From the NCBI GenBank assembly GCA_029961685.1, contig JARWKL010000008.1:11379981-11443980 (forward strand): a stretch of DNA of 64,000 bases. The letters run 5' to 3'. This document shows positions 25,509-37,924 of this stretch, one piece after another. The notes beneath the pieces are model-generated. The model had not been told where the DNA came from. It made no database searches and saw only the letters and a list, made by a program, of their open reading frames with translations. Positions within the stretch are counted from its first letter, which is position 1. Each line of letters starts with the position of its first letter. This DNA comes from Aristolochia californica. Lineage: Eukaryota; Streptophyta; Magnoliopsida; Piperales; Aristolochiaceae. A program made the translations under genes and the position numbers.

Positions 25509-28500
25509 AATTATCTCTCATTAAATTTGTGCATTTCCATTTTAGATGTATACTTTTTTCTTAAATCAAAACTTGAGTTTTCACTTTTCCCTATATCTCG
25601 TAAACAAAATGATAAGGAAAATAGATCAGACCAAAATGAAAATTAATTTTAGATTTTATGTATGCAAAAATATTTAAACAACAACATAAACAAAATTTAT
25701 TAACACACAACAAATGAACACTAAAGTTTTGATATCCAAGTTTGGGAAATTCCTTTAGTTCAACCCTAATAGCTTGGAATTTCATAAGAAAGATATTTCT
25801 AATTGATCTTACACATGTTTTAAATATGGATATGCATGCTTGAAACATTTTAAAGATACAAATGACCTATGGATCCAAACCGCATTAAATTTTCAAGTGA
25901 ACGTGTGGTGGGATATTTACAGGAGTCAAACAAACCATTATTTTTCCCATTTAAGAAAAAGCTGACCTAACAATCATAGATGATTGTAAAGTGATTTATC
26001 GGTCAATCATACGTAGCGGGCCATATTTTTATAATAAATTACTAATGAATTTGGAGTCAACACTAAATTAAAAATACCCGCCTCCCCCTTTTCCCGATGA
26101 TTAAAAAACCTATTATATTAAAACTAGAAAGAGTTTACAATCCTTAAAAATTACAAACACATTTTGGAATTATCTCTTTCTACATTTGTGCATTTCCATT
26201 TTAGATGAAAACTTTTTTCTTAAATCAAAACGTGAGTTTTCACTTTTCCCTTTACCTTTTAAAAAAAGATAAGGCAAATAGATCACAACAAAATGAAAAT
26301 TAATATAAAACAACAATAAATGTTAGAAAATAAAATTTATTCACACACCACAAATGAACACAAAAGTTTTGATATCCAAGTTTGGGAAATTCCATTAGTT
26401 CAACCCTAATAGCATGGAATTTCATTAGAAAGAAATTTCTAATTGATCCTACACATATTTTAAATATGGATATGCATGCTTGTAACATGTTAAATAAACA
26501 AATGACCTATGGATCCAAACCACATTAAATTCTCAAGTGATCGTGCGGTGGGATATTTACCGGAGTCATTCAAGCCATTATTTTGCCTACGTAAAAAAAG
26601 CTGACCTAACATTCATAGATGATTGAAAAGTGATTTATCGATCAATCATGCGTAACGGGTTATATTTTTGGAAGGAATGACTTATGGATTGGGAGTCAAC
26701 ACTCAGTTAAAAATCCCCCGCCACCCCATTTTCCTAATGATTGCAAAACCAAATTTATAAAAACTCGAAAGAATTTACAATCTCTAAATATTACAGACAC
26801 TTTTTGGAATTATCTCTCTCTACATTTGTACATTTCCATTTTAGATGCATACTTTTTTCTTAAATCAAAACTTGAGTTTTCACTTTTCTCTTTATCTCAT
26901 AAACAAAAAGATTAGGCAAATCGATCACAACAAAATGAAAATTAATTTTATAGTTTATGTATGTAAAAAAATTAAAACATCAACAAATGTTAGTAAAGAA
27001 AATTTATTCACACACCACAAATGAAAACGAAAGTTTTGATATCGAAGTTTGAGAAATTCCACTAGTTCAATCCTAATAGTTTGGAATTTCATTAGAAAGA
27101 GATTTCTAATTGATCCTACACATGTTTTAAATATGCATATGCATGCTTGAAACATGTTAAAGATTCAAATGACCTATGGATCTAAACCTCATTAAATTCT
27201 CAAATGAACTTGGAGTGGGATATTTACTCGAGTCAAACAAGTCATTATTTTGCCCTTTTATAAAAATTTGACCTAACTATCATTGTTATTGTAAAGTGAT
27301 TTATCAGTCAATCTTGCGTAACGGGCTATAGTTTCTTAAGAAATGACTTAAGGACTCGGAGTCAACACTCAGTTAAAAATCTCCCGCCTCCCACTTTTCC
27401 GAACAATTGAAAAACCTAATATATAGAAACTAGAAAGAGTTTATAATCCCTAAAATTACAGACACTTTTTGGAATTATCTCTCTCTACATTTGTGCATTT
27501 CCACTTTCTATGTATAATTTTTTCTTAAATCAAAACTTGAGTTTTCACTTTTGTCTTTATCTCGTAAACAAAAAGATACAGCAAATAGATCACAACAAAT
27601 TGAAAATTAATTTTAGAGTTTATGTATGCAAAAAAATTTAAAACAACAACAAATTTTAGTAAAGAAAATCTATTCACACACAAATGAACACAAAAGTTTT
27701 GATATCCAAGTTTGGAAAATTCCATTAGTCAATCCTAATAGCTTGAAATTACATAAGAAAGAGATTACTAATTGATCCTACACATGTTTTAAAGATGGAT
27801 ATGTATGCTTGAAACATGTTAAATAAACAAATGACCTATGGATCCAAACCACAATAAATTCTCAAGTGAACGTGTGGTGGGATGTTTACCCAAGTCAATA
27901 AAACCATTATTTTGCCTATTTAAAAAAAGCTGACCTAACATTCATAGATGATTATAAAGTGATTTATCAATCAATCATGTGTAACGGGTTATATTTTTGT
28001 AAGGAATGACTTATGGATTGGGAGTCAACACTCAGTTAAAAATACCCCGCCTCCCCATTTTTCTGACGATTGCTAAACCTAATTTTTAAAAACTCGAAAG
28101 AATTTACAATCTCTAAATATTATAGACACTTTTTGGAATTATCGCTCTCTACATTTGTGCATTTCCATTTTAGATGCATACTTGTTTCTTAAATCAAAAA
28201 TTGATTTTTCACTTTTCTCTTTATCTCATCAACAAAAAGATTAGGCAAATCGATCACAACAAAATGAAAATTAATTTTATAGTTTATGTATGCAAAAATA
28301 TTCAAACAACAACAAATGTTAGTAAAGAAAATTTATTCACACACCTCAAATGAAAACGAAAGTTTTGATATCGAAGTTTGAGAAATTCCACTAGTTCAAC
28401 CCAAATAGCTTGGGATTTCATAAGAAAGAGATTTCTAATTGATCCTACACATGTTTTAAATATGCTTATGCATGCTTGAAACATGTTAAAGATGCAAATG
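25509..28500 (+). repeat. A-array segment next to the junction
   Basis: Anchors are at 25509, 26168, 26808, 27473 and 28137. The 26168 copy is 640 bp, with about 25 bp missing near 26305. The last monomer follows family A up to about 28,480-28,500, where it changes to family B at the homologous position. Confidence 0.92.
26491..28500 (+). repeat. 2-monomer higher-order repeat (1,329-bp offset)
   Basis: The variants TAAATAAACA (26491 and 27820), AACATTCATAG, AACGGGTTATA, TAGATGCATAC and AAGATTAGGCAAATCG recur in order at 1,329 bp. Copy 1 is about 26,491-27,819. Copy 2 is cut off by the switch to family B. Confidence 0.8.
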
Positions 28501-28505
28501 ACCTA
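28480..28505 (+). other. In-register switch from family A to family B
   Basis: Up to ATGCATGCTTGAAACATG the sequence is A type. After GATGCAAATGACC it continues TAATGATCC and AATTTCAAGGAGTAG, which is B type. The changeover falls inside a box shared by both families and keeps the alignment phase, as expected of homologous recombination or conversion. Confidence 0.85.
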
Positions 28506-28637
28506 ATGATCCAAAAATTTCAAGGAGTAGAAAAACTAAAAATTCTAAAGTTAACGAGCAGTGGGATATTAAACAGAGCCAAACAACGCACTTTTTGCCT
28601 ATTTTAGAAAAAAAGCGGAGCAAAAAAATCACAGATA
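28491..28637 (+). repeat. Family B fragment in plus orientation; left fold-back arm
   Basis: This is the only plus-oriented piece of family B in the window. Bases 28491-28635 are the reverse complement of 29283-29426 with about three differences in 145 bp (two substitutions and one extra A). It shares markers specific to that monomer, such as GAGCAAAAAAATC and ATTAAACAGAGCC. Confidence 0.9.
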
Positions 28638-28643
28638 ATTTTG
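28638..28643. other. Inversion breakpoint in the satellite
   Basis: Plus-oriented B ends CACAGATAATTTTG and minus-oriented B begins ATTTTGTAGTGATC. ATTTTG is shared by both sides, so the exact break is hidden in this 6-bp microhomology. From here to the window end every monomer runs on the minus strand. Confidence 0.88.
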
Positions 28644-29090
28644 TAGTGATCTATATTTGCCTTATCTTTTTGTTAATGAGAAAACCGGGAGAGAGAGAAA
28701 AACTCAAGTTTGAAAACAAAATTGAACATCCAAAATGGAAATGCACAAATATTGAGAGAGATAATTCCAAAAATTATCTGTGATTTTTTAGGTCCGCTTT
28801 TTTTTTAAAATAGGCAAAAAAGTGGCTCTGGTAAATATCCCACCGCACGTTAACCTGATAATTTTAATTTTTTCTACTCCTTGAAATTTTTGGATCATTA
28901 GGTCATTTGCATCTTTAACATGTTTCTGGCATGAATATCCACCACATTTAAAACATGTTAGCATCAATTTGGAATCTCTTTCTTATAAAATTCCACCAAG
29001 ATATCTGGGGTTGTACTAGCGGAATTTCCCCAACGTGGATAACAAAAGTTTGGTGTTCATTTTTAGTGCGTGAAAATAATTTTCTTCACT
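28644..29090 (-). repeat. First inverted B monomer, mosaic
   Basis: The anchor is at 28760. The part left of about 28,745 is nearly the same as 29,150-29,246 (both have GAGAGAGAGAAAAAC, unusual in the array). The part to the right matches the type at 31,308, 45,088 and 62,713 (AAAAGTGGCTCTGGTAAATA, CATCTTTAACATG, GGCATGAATATCC). It forms most of the spacer of the fold-back. Confidence 0.8.
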
Positions 29091-29282
29091 CACATTTATT
29101 ATAGTTTTCAAATTCTTGTGCATACATAAACTCTAAAATTTCCATTTTGTAGTGATATATATTTGCCTTATCTTTTTGTTAATGAGAAAACCGGGAGAGA
29201 GAGAAAAACTCAAGTTTGAAAACAAAATTGAACATCCAAAATGAAAATGTAGAAATTCTGAGAGATATAATTCCAAAAAGTT

Positions 29283-29426
29283 CTGTGATTTTTTTGCTCC
29301 GCTTTTTTCTAAAATAGGCAAAAAGTGGGTTGTTTGGCTCTGTTTAATATCCCACTGCTCGTTAACTTTAGAATTTTAAGTTTTTCTACTCCTTGAAATT
29401 TTTGGATCATTAGGTCATTTGCATCT
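29283..29426 (-). repeat. Right fold-back arm
   Basis: Near-perfect reverse complement of 28491-28635, with a 647-bp spacer. A single strand could fold into a stem of about 145 bp. Confidence 0.9.
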
Positions 29427-32325
29427 TCAACATGTTTCTAGCATGCTTATCCACCACATTTAAAACATGTTAGGATAAATTAGGAATCTCTTTCTTATAA
29501 AATTCCATCAAGCTATCTGGGGTTGTACTAGTGGAATTTCCCCAACGTGGATAACAAAACATTGGGGTTCATTTTTAGTGCGTGAAAAAAATTTTCTTCC
29601 CTCACATTTATTAGAGTTTTTAAATTCTTTTGCATACATAATCTCTAAAATTTCCTTTTTGTTGTGATCTATATTTTGCTTATCTTTTTGTTTACGAGAA
29701 AACTGGGAGAGAGAAAAACTCAAGTTTGAAAAAAAAATTGAACATCCAAAATGGAAATGCACAAATGCTGAGAGAGATAATTCCAAAAAGTATCTGTGAT
29801 TTTTTTGTTTCGCTTTTTTCTAAAATAGGCAAAAAGTGGGTTGTTTGGCTCTGTTTAATATCCCACTGCTCGTTAACTTTAGAATTTTAAGTTTTTCTAC
29901 TCCTTGAAAGTTTTGGATCATTAGGTCATTTTCATCTTCAACATGTTTCAGGCATGCTTATCCACCACATTTAAAACATGTTAGGATAAATTAGGAATCT
30001 CTTTCTTATAAAATTCCATCAAGCTATCTGGGGTTGTACTAGTGGAATTTCCCCAACGTGGATAACAGAACATTGGGGTTCATTTTTAGTGCGTGAAAAT
30101 AATTTTCTTCCCTCACATTTATTAGAGTTTTCAAATTCTTTTGCATACATAATCTCTAAAATTTCCTTTTTGTTGTGATCTATATTTTCCTTATCATTTT
30201 GTTTACGAGAAAACTGGGAGAGTGAAAAACTCAAGTTTGAAAATAAAAATTGAACATCCAAAATGGAAATGCACAAATGCTGAGAGAGATAATTCCAAAA
30301 AGTATCTGTGATTTTTTAGGTTCGCTTTTTGTTCAATAGGCAAAAAGTGGGCTGTTTGGCTCAGATAAAAATCCCACCGTACGTTCAGTTGAGAATTTTA
30401 AGTTTTTCTACACCTTGAAATTTTTGGATCAGTTGGTCATTTGCATCTTCAAAATGTTTCTTGAATGCATATCCACCACATTTAAAACATGTTAGGATCA
30501 AGTAGGAATCTCTTTCTTCCAAAATTCCTCCGAGCTATCTGGGGTTATACTATTGGAATTTCCCCAACGTGGATAACAAAACTTTGGTGTTCATTTTTAG
30601 TGTGTGAAAATAATTTTCTTCACTCACATTTGTTATATTTTTCGTATTCTTTTCCATACATAAACTCTAAAATTTTCATTTTGTTGTGATCAATATTTGC
30701 CTTATCTTTTCTTTAGGAGAAAACTGGGAGAGTGAAAAACTGAAGTTTGACAAAAAAATTGAACATCCAAAATGGGATTGTACAAATGCTAAGAGAGATA
30801 ATTACAAATAATATCTGTGATTTTTTAGGTCCGCGTTTTGGAAAATAGGCAAAAAGTGGGTTGTCTGGCTCTTGTGAATATCCAACGGCACGTTAACATG
30901 ATAATTTTAATTTTTTCTACTCCTTGAAATTTTTGGATCATTAACTGATTTGCATCTTCAACATGTTTCTGGCATGCATATCCACCACATTTAAAACATG
31001 TTTGGATCAATTAGGAATCTCTTTCTTATAAAATTCCACCAAGCTATCTGGGGTTGTACTAGTGGAATTTCCCCAACGTGGATAACAAAACTTTGGTGTT
31101 CATTTTTAGTGCGTGAAAATAATTTTCATCAGTTATATTTATTATAGTTTTCAAATTCTTTTGCATACATAAACTCTAAAATTTCCATTTTTTTGTGATC
31201 TACATTTGCCTTATCTTTTTGTTTAGGAGAAAATAGGGAGAGTGAAAAACCCAAGTTTGAAAATAAAAATTGAACATCCAAAATGGAAATGCACAAATAT
31301 TGAGAGAGATAATTCCAAAAATTATCTGTGATTTTTTAGGTCCGCTTTTTTTTTAAAATAGGCAAAAAAGTGGCTCTGGTAAATATCCCACCGCACGTTA
31401 ACTTGATAATTTTAATTTTTTCTACTCGAAATTTTTGGATCATTAGGTCATTTGCATCTTTAACATGTTTCTGGCATGAATATCCACCACATTTAAAACA
31501 TGTTAGCATCAATTTGGAATCTCTTTCTTATAAAATTCCGCCAAGATATCTAGGGTTGTACTAGCGGAATTTCCCCAACGTGGATAACAAAAGTTTGGTG
31601 TTCATTTTTAGTGCGTGAAAATAATTTTCTTCACTCACACTTTTTATAGTTTTCAAATTTTTTTGCATCCATAAACTCTAAAATTTCCATTTTGTTGTGA
31701 TCTATATTTGCCTTATCTTTATGTTTAATAGAAAACTAGGAGAGTGAATATCACAAGTTTGAAAAAAAAAAAAAAAGTGAACATCCAAAATAGAAATATA
31801 CAAATGCTGAGAGAGAAAATTCAAAAAAGTATCTGTGATTTTTTAGGTCCGGTTTTTGTATAATAAGCATAACGTGGGTTGTTTGGCTCTAGTAAATATC
31901 TCACCGCAGGTTAACTTGAGAGTTTTAATTTTTTATACTCCTTGAAATTTTTGAATCATTTGGTCATTTGCATCTTCAAAATGTTTCTGGCATGGATACC
32001 CACCACATTTGAAACATGTTAGGATCAATTTGGAATCACTTTCTTATAAAATTCCACCAAGCTATCTGGGGTTGCACGAGTGGAATTTCCCCAACGTGGA
32101 TAACAAAACTTTGGTGTTAATTTTTAGTGCGAGAAAATAATTTTCTTCACTCACATTTGTTATAGTTTTCAAATTCTTTTGCATACATAAACTCTAAAAT
32201 TTTCATTTTGTTGTGATTTATATTTGCCTTATCTTTTTGTTTACGAGAAAACTGGAAGAGTGAAAAACTGAATTTTGAAAAATGAAATTGAACATCCAAA
32301 ATGGAAATGCACAAATGCTGAGAGA

Positions 32326-33856
32326 GATAATTACAAAAAGTATCTGTGACTTTTTTGGTCCTCATTTTTGTAAAATAGGACAAAAGTGAGTTGTTTGGCT
32401 CTAGTTAAAATACCACCGCACGTTAACTTGAGAATTTTAATTTTTTCTACTCGAAATTTTTGGATCTTTAGGTCATTTGCATCTTCAATATGTTTCTGGT
32501 ATGCATATCCACCACATTTAAAACATGTTAAGATCAATTTGGAATCTTTTTCTTATAAAATTCCACCAGGCTATCTAGGGTTTTACTAGTGGAATTTCCC
32601 CAACGTGGATAACAAAACTTTGGTGTTCATTTTTAGTGCGTGAAAATAATTTTCTTCACTTATATTTATTATAGATTTCAAATTTTTTTCCAGACATAAA
32701 CTCTAAACTTTCCATTTTGTTGTGATCTATATTTTCCATATCCTTTTTTTACGAGAAAACTCGGAGAGTGAAAAACTCAAGTTTGAAAAAAAAATTGAAC
32801 AACAAAAATGGAAATGCACAAATGCTGAGAGAGATAATTCCAAAAACTATCTGTGATTTTTTAGGTCCGCTTTTTTGTAAAATAGGCAAAAAGTGGGTTG
32901 TTTGGCTCAGGTAAATATCCCACCGCAGGTTAACTTGAGAATCATAATTTTTTCTACTCCTTGAAATTTTTGGATCATTAGGTCATTTGCATCTTCAACG
33001 TGTTTCTGGCAAGCATATCCACCACATTTAAAATATGTTAGGATCAATTAGGAATCTCTTTATTTTAAAATTCCACCAAGCTATCTGGGGTTGTACGAGT
33101 GGAATTTCCACAACGTGGATAACAAAACTTTGGTGTTCATTTTTAGTACATGACAATAATTTTCTTCAGTCACATTTATTATAGTTTTAAAATTCTTTTG
33201 CATACATAAACTCTAAAATTTCCATTTTGTTGTGATCAATATTTGCCTTATCTTTTTGTATACGTGAAAATTGGGAGAGTGAAAAACTCATGTTTCAAAA
33301 AAAAAATTCAACATCCAAAATGGAAATGCACAAATGCTGAGAGAGATAATTTCAAAAAGTATCTGTGATTTTTTAGATCAGATTTTTTAAAAAATAAGCA
33401 AAAAGTGGGTTGTTTGGCTCTTGTAAATATCCCACCGCATGTTAACTTGAGAATTTTCATTTTTTCTACTGCTAGAAATTTTTTGATCATTAGGTCATTT
33501 GCATTTTCAACATGTTTCTAGAACACATATCTACCACATTTAAAACATGTTATGATCAATTAGGAATCTCTTTCATATAAAATTCCACCAAGCTATCTAG
33601 GGTTGTATTAGTGGAATTTGCAAAACGTGGATAACAAAACTTTGGTGTTCATTTTTAGAGCGTGACAATAATTTTATTCACTCACATTTGTAATAGTTTT
33701 CAAATTATTTTGCGTACATAAACTCTAAAATTTCCATTTTGTTGTGATCTATATTTGCCTTATCTTTTTGTTTACGAGAAAACTGGGAGAGTGAATAACT
33801 GAATTTTGAAAAAAGAAATTGAACATCCATAATGGAAATGCACAAATGCTGAGAGA
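32326..33856 (-). repeat. C-D-E three-monomer module, instance 1
   Basis: Three monomer types follow in fixed order. C (32326) has CTTTTTAGGTCCTC, AAAAATACCACC and CCAGGCTATC. D (32833) has CACCGCAGGTTAAC, ATTTTAAAATTCC and TACGAGTGG. E (33345) has AGATCAG, CTACTGCTAG and CATATCTACCAC. The same order recurs about ten times in the array. Confidence 0.8.
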
Positions 33857-35388
33857 GATAATTCATAAAAGTATCTGTGACTTTTTAGGTCCTCATTTTT
33901 GTAAAATAGGAAAAAAGTGAGTTGTTTGGCTCTACTAAAAATACCACCGCACGTTAACTTGAGAATTTTAATTTTTTCTACTAGAAATTTTTGGATCATT
34001 ATGTCATTTGCATCTTCAATATGTTTCTGGTATGCATATCCACCACATTTAAAACATGTTAGGATCAATTTGGAATCTCTTTCTTATAAAATTCCACCAG
34101 GCTATCTTGGGTTTTACTAGTGGAATTTCCCCAACGTGGATAACAAAACTTTGGTGTTCATTTTTAGTGCGTGAAAATAATTTTCTTCACTTATATTTAT
34201 TATAGATTTCAAATTTTTTTACAGACATAACCTCTAAAATTTCCATTTTTTTGTGATGTATATTTGCCTTATCTTTTTGTTTACGAGAAAACTCGGAGAG
34301 TGAAAAACTCAAGTTTGAAAAAAAAAATTGAACAACCAAAACGGAAATGCACAAATGCTGAGAGAGATAATTCCTAAAACTATCTGTGATTTTTTAGGTC
34401 CGCTTTTCTGTAAAATAGGCAAAAAGTGGGTTGTTTGGCTCAGGTAAATATCCCACCGCAGGTTAACTTGAGAATCATAATTTTTTCTACTCCATGAAAT
34501 TTTTGGATCATTAGGTCATTTGCATCTTCAACGTGCTTCTGGCATGCATATCCACCACATTTAAAATATGTTAGGATATATTAGGAATCTCTTTATTTTA
34601 AAATTCCATCGAGCTATCTAGGGTTGTACGAGTGGAATTTCCCCAACATGGATAACAAAACTTTGGTGTTCTTTTTTAGTGCGTGACAATAATTTTCTTC
34701 AGTCACATTTATTATAGTTATCAAATTCTTTTGCACACATAAACTCTAAAATTTCCATTTTGTTGTGATCAATATTTGCCTTATCTTTTTGTATACGAGA
34801 AAACTGGGAGAGTGAAAAACTCATGTTTCAAAAAAAAAATTCAACATCCAAAATGGAAATGCACAAATGCTGAGAGAGATAATTCCAATAAGTATCTGTG
34901 ATTTTTTAGATCAGCTTTTTTATAAAATAGGCAAAAAGTGGGTTGTTTGGCTCTAGTAAATATCCCACCGCATGTTAACTTGAGAATTTTAATTTTTTCT
35001 ACTGCTAGAAATTTTTTGATCATTAGGTCATTTGCATCTTCAACATGTTTCTGGCACGCATATCTACCACATTTAAAACATGTTAGGATCAATTAGGAAT
35101 CTCTTTCTTATAAAATTCCACCAAGCTATCTGGGGTGTACTAGTTGAATTTCCCCAACGTGGATAACAAAACTTTGGTGTTCATTTATAGTGCGTGAAAA
35201 TAATTTTTTTCACTCACATTTATTATAGTTTTCAAATTCTTTTGCATACATAAACTCTGAAGATGCCATTTTGTTTTGATCTATATTTGACTTACCTTTT
35301 TGTTTACGAGAAAACTGGGAGAGAGAAAAACTGAAGTTTGAAAAAAAATATTGAACATCCAAAATGGAAATGCACAAATGCTGAGAGA
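33857..35388 (-). repeat. C-D-E module, instance 2
   Basis: C is at 33857, D at 34366 and E at 34878. It directly follows instance 1, 1,531 bp after it. This C matches the one at 48154, with CTACTAAAAATACC and TTCATAAAAG in both. Confidence 0.8.
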
Positions 35389-37924
35389 GATAAATTCAAA
35401 AAGTATCTGTGATTTGTTAGGTCCGCTTTTTGTAAAATAGGCAAAAAGTGGGTTGTTTGGCTCTGGTAAATATCCCACCGCACGTTAACTTGAGAATTTT
35501 AATTTTTTCTCCTCCTTGAAATTTTTGGATCATTAGGTCATTTGCATCTTCAACATTTTTCTGGCATGCATATCCACCACATTTAAAACATGTTAGGATC
35601 AATTAGGAATTTCTTTCTTATAAAATTCCACCAAGCTATCTAGGGTTGTGCTAGTGGAATTTTCATAACGTGGATAACAAAACTTTGGTGTTCATTTTTA
35701 GAGCGTGACAATAATTTTCTTCACTCACATTTATTATAGTTTTAAAATTATTTTGCATACATAAACTCTAAAATTTCCATTTTGTTGTGATCAATACTTG
35801 CCTTATCTTTTTGTATACGAGAAAACTGGGAGAGTGAAAAATTCAAGTTTCAAAAAAAAAATTCAACTTCCAAAATGGAAATGCACAAATACTGAGAGAG
35901 ATAATTCCAAAAAGCATCTGTGATTTTTTAGTTCCGCTTTTTTGTAAAATAGGCAAAAAATGGGTTGTTTGGCTCAGGTAAATATCCCACTGCACATTAA
36001 CTTGAGAATTTTAATTTTTTCTACTCCATGAAATTTTTGGATCATTAGGTCATTTGCATCTTCAACATGTTTCTGGCATGCATATCCACCACATTTAAAA
36101 TATGTTAGGATCAATTAGGAATCTTGTTCTTATAAAATTCCACCAAGCTATCTCGGGTTGTACAAATGGAATTTCCCCAACGTGGATAACAAAAATTTTG
36201 ATGTTCATTTTTAGTACATGAAAATAATTTTCTTCACTCACATTTATTATAGTTTTCAAATTCTTTTGCATACATAAACTCTCAAATTGCCATTTTTTTG
36301 TGATCTATATTTGCTTTATCATTTTGTTTACGAGAAAACTGGTAGAGAGAAAAACTCAAGTGTGAAAAAAAAATTGAACATCCAAAATGGAAATGCACAA
36401 ATGCTGAGAGAGATAATTCCAAAAACTATCTGTGATTTTTTAGGTCCTCTTTTTCGTAAAATATGCAAAAAGTGGGTTGTTTGGCTCAGGTAAAAATCGC
36501 ACTGCACGTTAACTTGAGAATTTAATTTTTTTCTACTCTTTGAAATTTTTGGATCATTAGGTCACTTGCATCTTCAACATGTTTCTGGCATGCATATCCA
36601 CCACATTGAAAACATGTTACGATCAATTAGGAGACTCTTTCTTATAAAATTCCACCAAGCTATCTTGGGTTTTACTAGTGGAATTTCCCCAACGTGGATA
36701 ACAAAACTTTGGTGTTCATTTTTAGTGCGTGAAAATATTTTTCTTCACTCACATTTATTATAGATTTCAAATTCATTTCCATACATAAACTGTAAAATTT
36801 CCATTTTATTGTGATCTATATTTGCCTTATCTTTTTGTTTACGAGAAAACAGGGAGAGTGAAAAACTCAAGTTAGAAAAAAAAAATTGAACATCAGAAAT
36901 GGAAGTCCAGAAATGCTGGGAGAGATAATTCCAAAAAGTATCTGTGATTTTTTAGGTCCGCTTTTTTGTAATATAGGCAAAAAGATGGTTGTTTGGCATT
37001 GGTAAATATCCCACTACACGTTAACTTGAGAATTTTAATTTTTTCTACACCTAGAATTTTTTGGATCATTAGGTCATTTGCATCTTCAACAAGTTTTTGG
37101 CATGCATATCCACCACATTTGAAACATGTTCGAAACAATTAGGAATCTCTTTCTTATAAAATTCTACCGAGCGATCTGGGGTTGTACTAGTGGAATTTCC
37201 CCAACGTGGATAATAAAACTTTGCAGTTCAATTTTAGTGCGTGAAAATAATTTTCTTCACTCACATTTATTATAGTTTTCAAATTCTTTTGCATACATAA
37301 ACTCTAAAATTTCCATTTTGTAGTGATCTATATTTGCCTTATTTTTTTGTTAACGAGAAAACCGGGAGAGAGAAAAACTCAAGTTTGAAAAAAAAATTGA
37401 ACATCCAAAATGAAAATGCAGAAATGCTGAGAGATATAATTCCAAAAAGTATCTGTGATTTTTTTGCTCCGCTTTTTTCTAAAATAGGCAAAAACTGGGT
37501 TGTTTGGCTCTGTTCAATATCCCACCGCTCGTTAACTTTAGAATTTTAAGTTTTTCTACTCCTTGAAATTTTTGAATCATTAGGTCATTTGAATCCTCAA
37601 CATGTTTCTGGCATGCTTATCCACCACATTTAAAACATGTTCGGATCAATTAGGAATCTCTTACTTATAAAATTCCACGAAGCTATCAGGGGTTGTTCTA
37701 GTGGAATTTCCCCAACGTGCATAACAAAACATTGGTGTTCATTTTTACTGCTTGAAAATAATTTTCTTCACTCACATTTGTTATAGTTTTCAAATTCTTT
37801 TGCATACATAAACTCTAAAATTTCCATTTTGTTGTGATCTATATTTGCCTTATCTTTTTGTTTACGAGAAATCTGGGAGAGTGAAAAACTGAATTTTGAA
37901 AAAAGAAATTGAACATCCAATATG

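Larger units (their letters stand above)
1..28500 (+). repeat. Satellite family A tandem array (about 665-bp monomer)
   Basis: The same unit recurs head to tail. I anchored each copy on the conserved AATTATCTCTCTCTAC box, which is followed by a conserved GTGCATTTCCATTTTAGATG box. 43 anchors lie between 1006 and 28137, and most intervals are 657-671 bp. In monomer order the landmarks are the anchor, TTAAATCAAAACTTGAG, ATCACAACAAAATGAAAA, AAATTCCACTAGTTCAACCC, GATATGCATGCTTGAAAC, GGATCCAAACC (a BamHI site in most copies), ACAATCATAGATGATTGT, a C-rich tract, CCTAATATATAAAAACTAG and CCCTAAAAATTACAG. Copies differ from each other by many substitutions and small indels, and none is exactly repeated. 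No gene-like signal rises above the repeat pattern. The plus orientation is defined here by the anchor. Family identity against known satellites could not be checked. Confidence 0.97.

Noticed and set aside
5000..28000. CENP-B-box-like sequence in the GCGTAACGGGCTATA region
   Set aside because: It shares only CGGG with the CENP-B box core and lacks the TTCG half. It is also absent from family B.
1006..28137. CCCTAAA and AACCCTAA in each A monomer as telomere-like sequence
   Set aside because: Each is a single heptamer-like match per 665 bp, never tandem. Such short matches are expected in AT-rich DNA and do not make an interstitial telomere tract.
28491..29426. Fold-back as a foldback transposon or MITE
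   Set aside because: Both arms and the spacer are ordinary family B sequence, with no target duplication or foreign interior. A satellite inversion explains it better.
31760..31775. Poly(A) runs (also 45549 and 63170) as retroposon tails
   Set aside because: The A-run sits at the same place in every monomer of this type and lengthens from the usual 7-9 A in others. This is slippage within the satellite.
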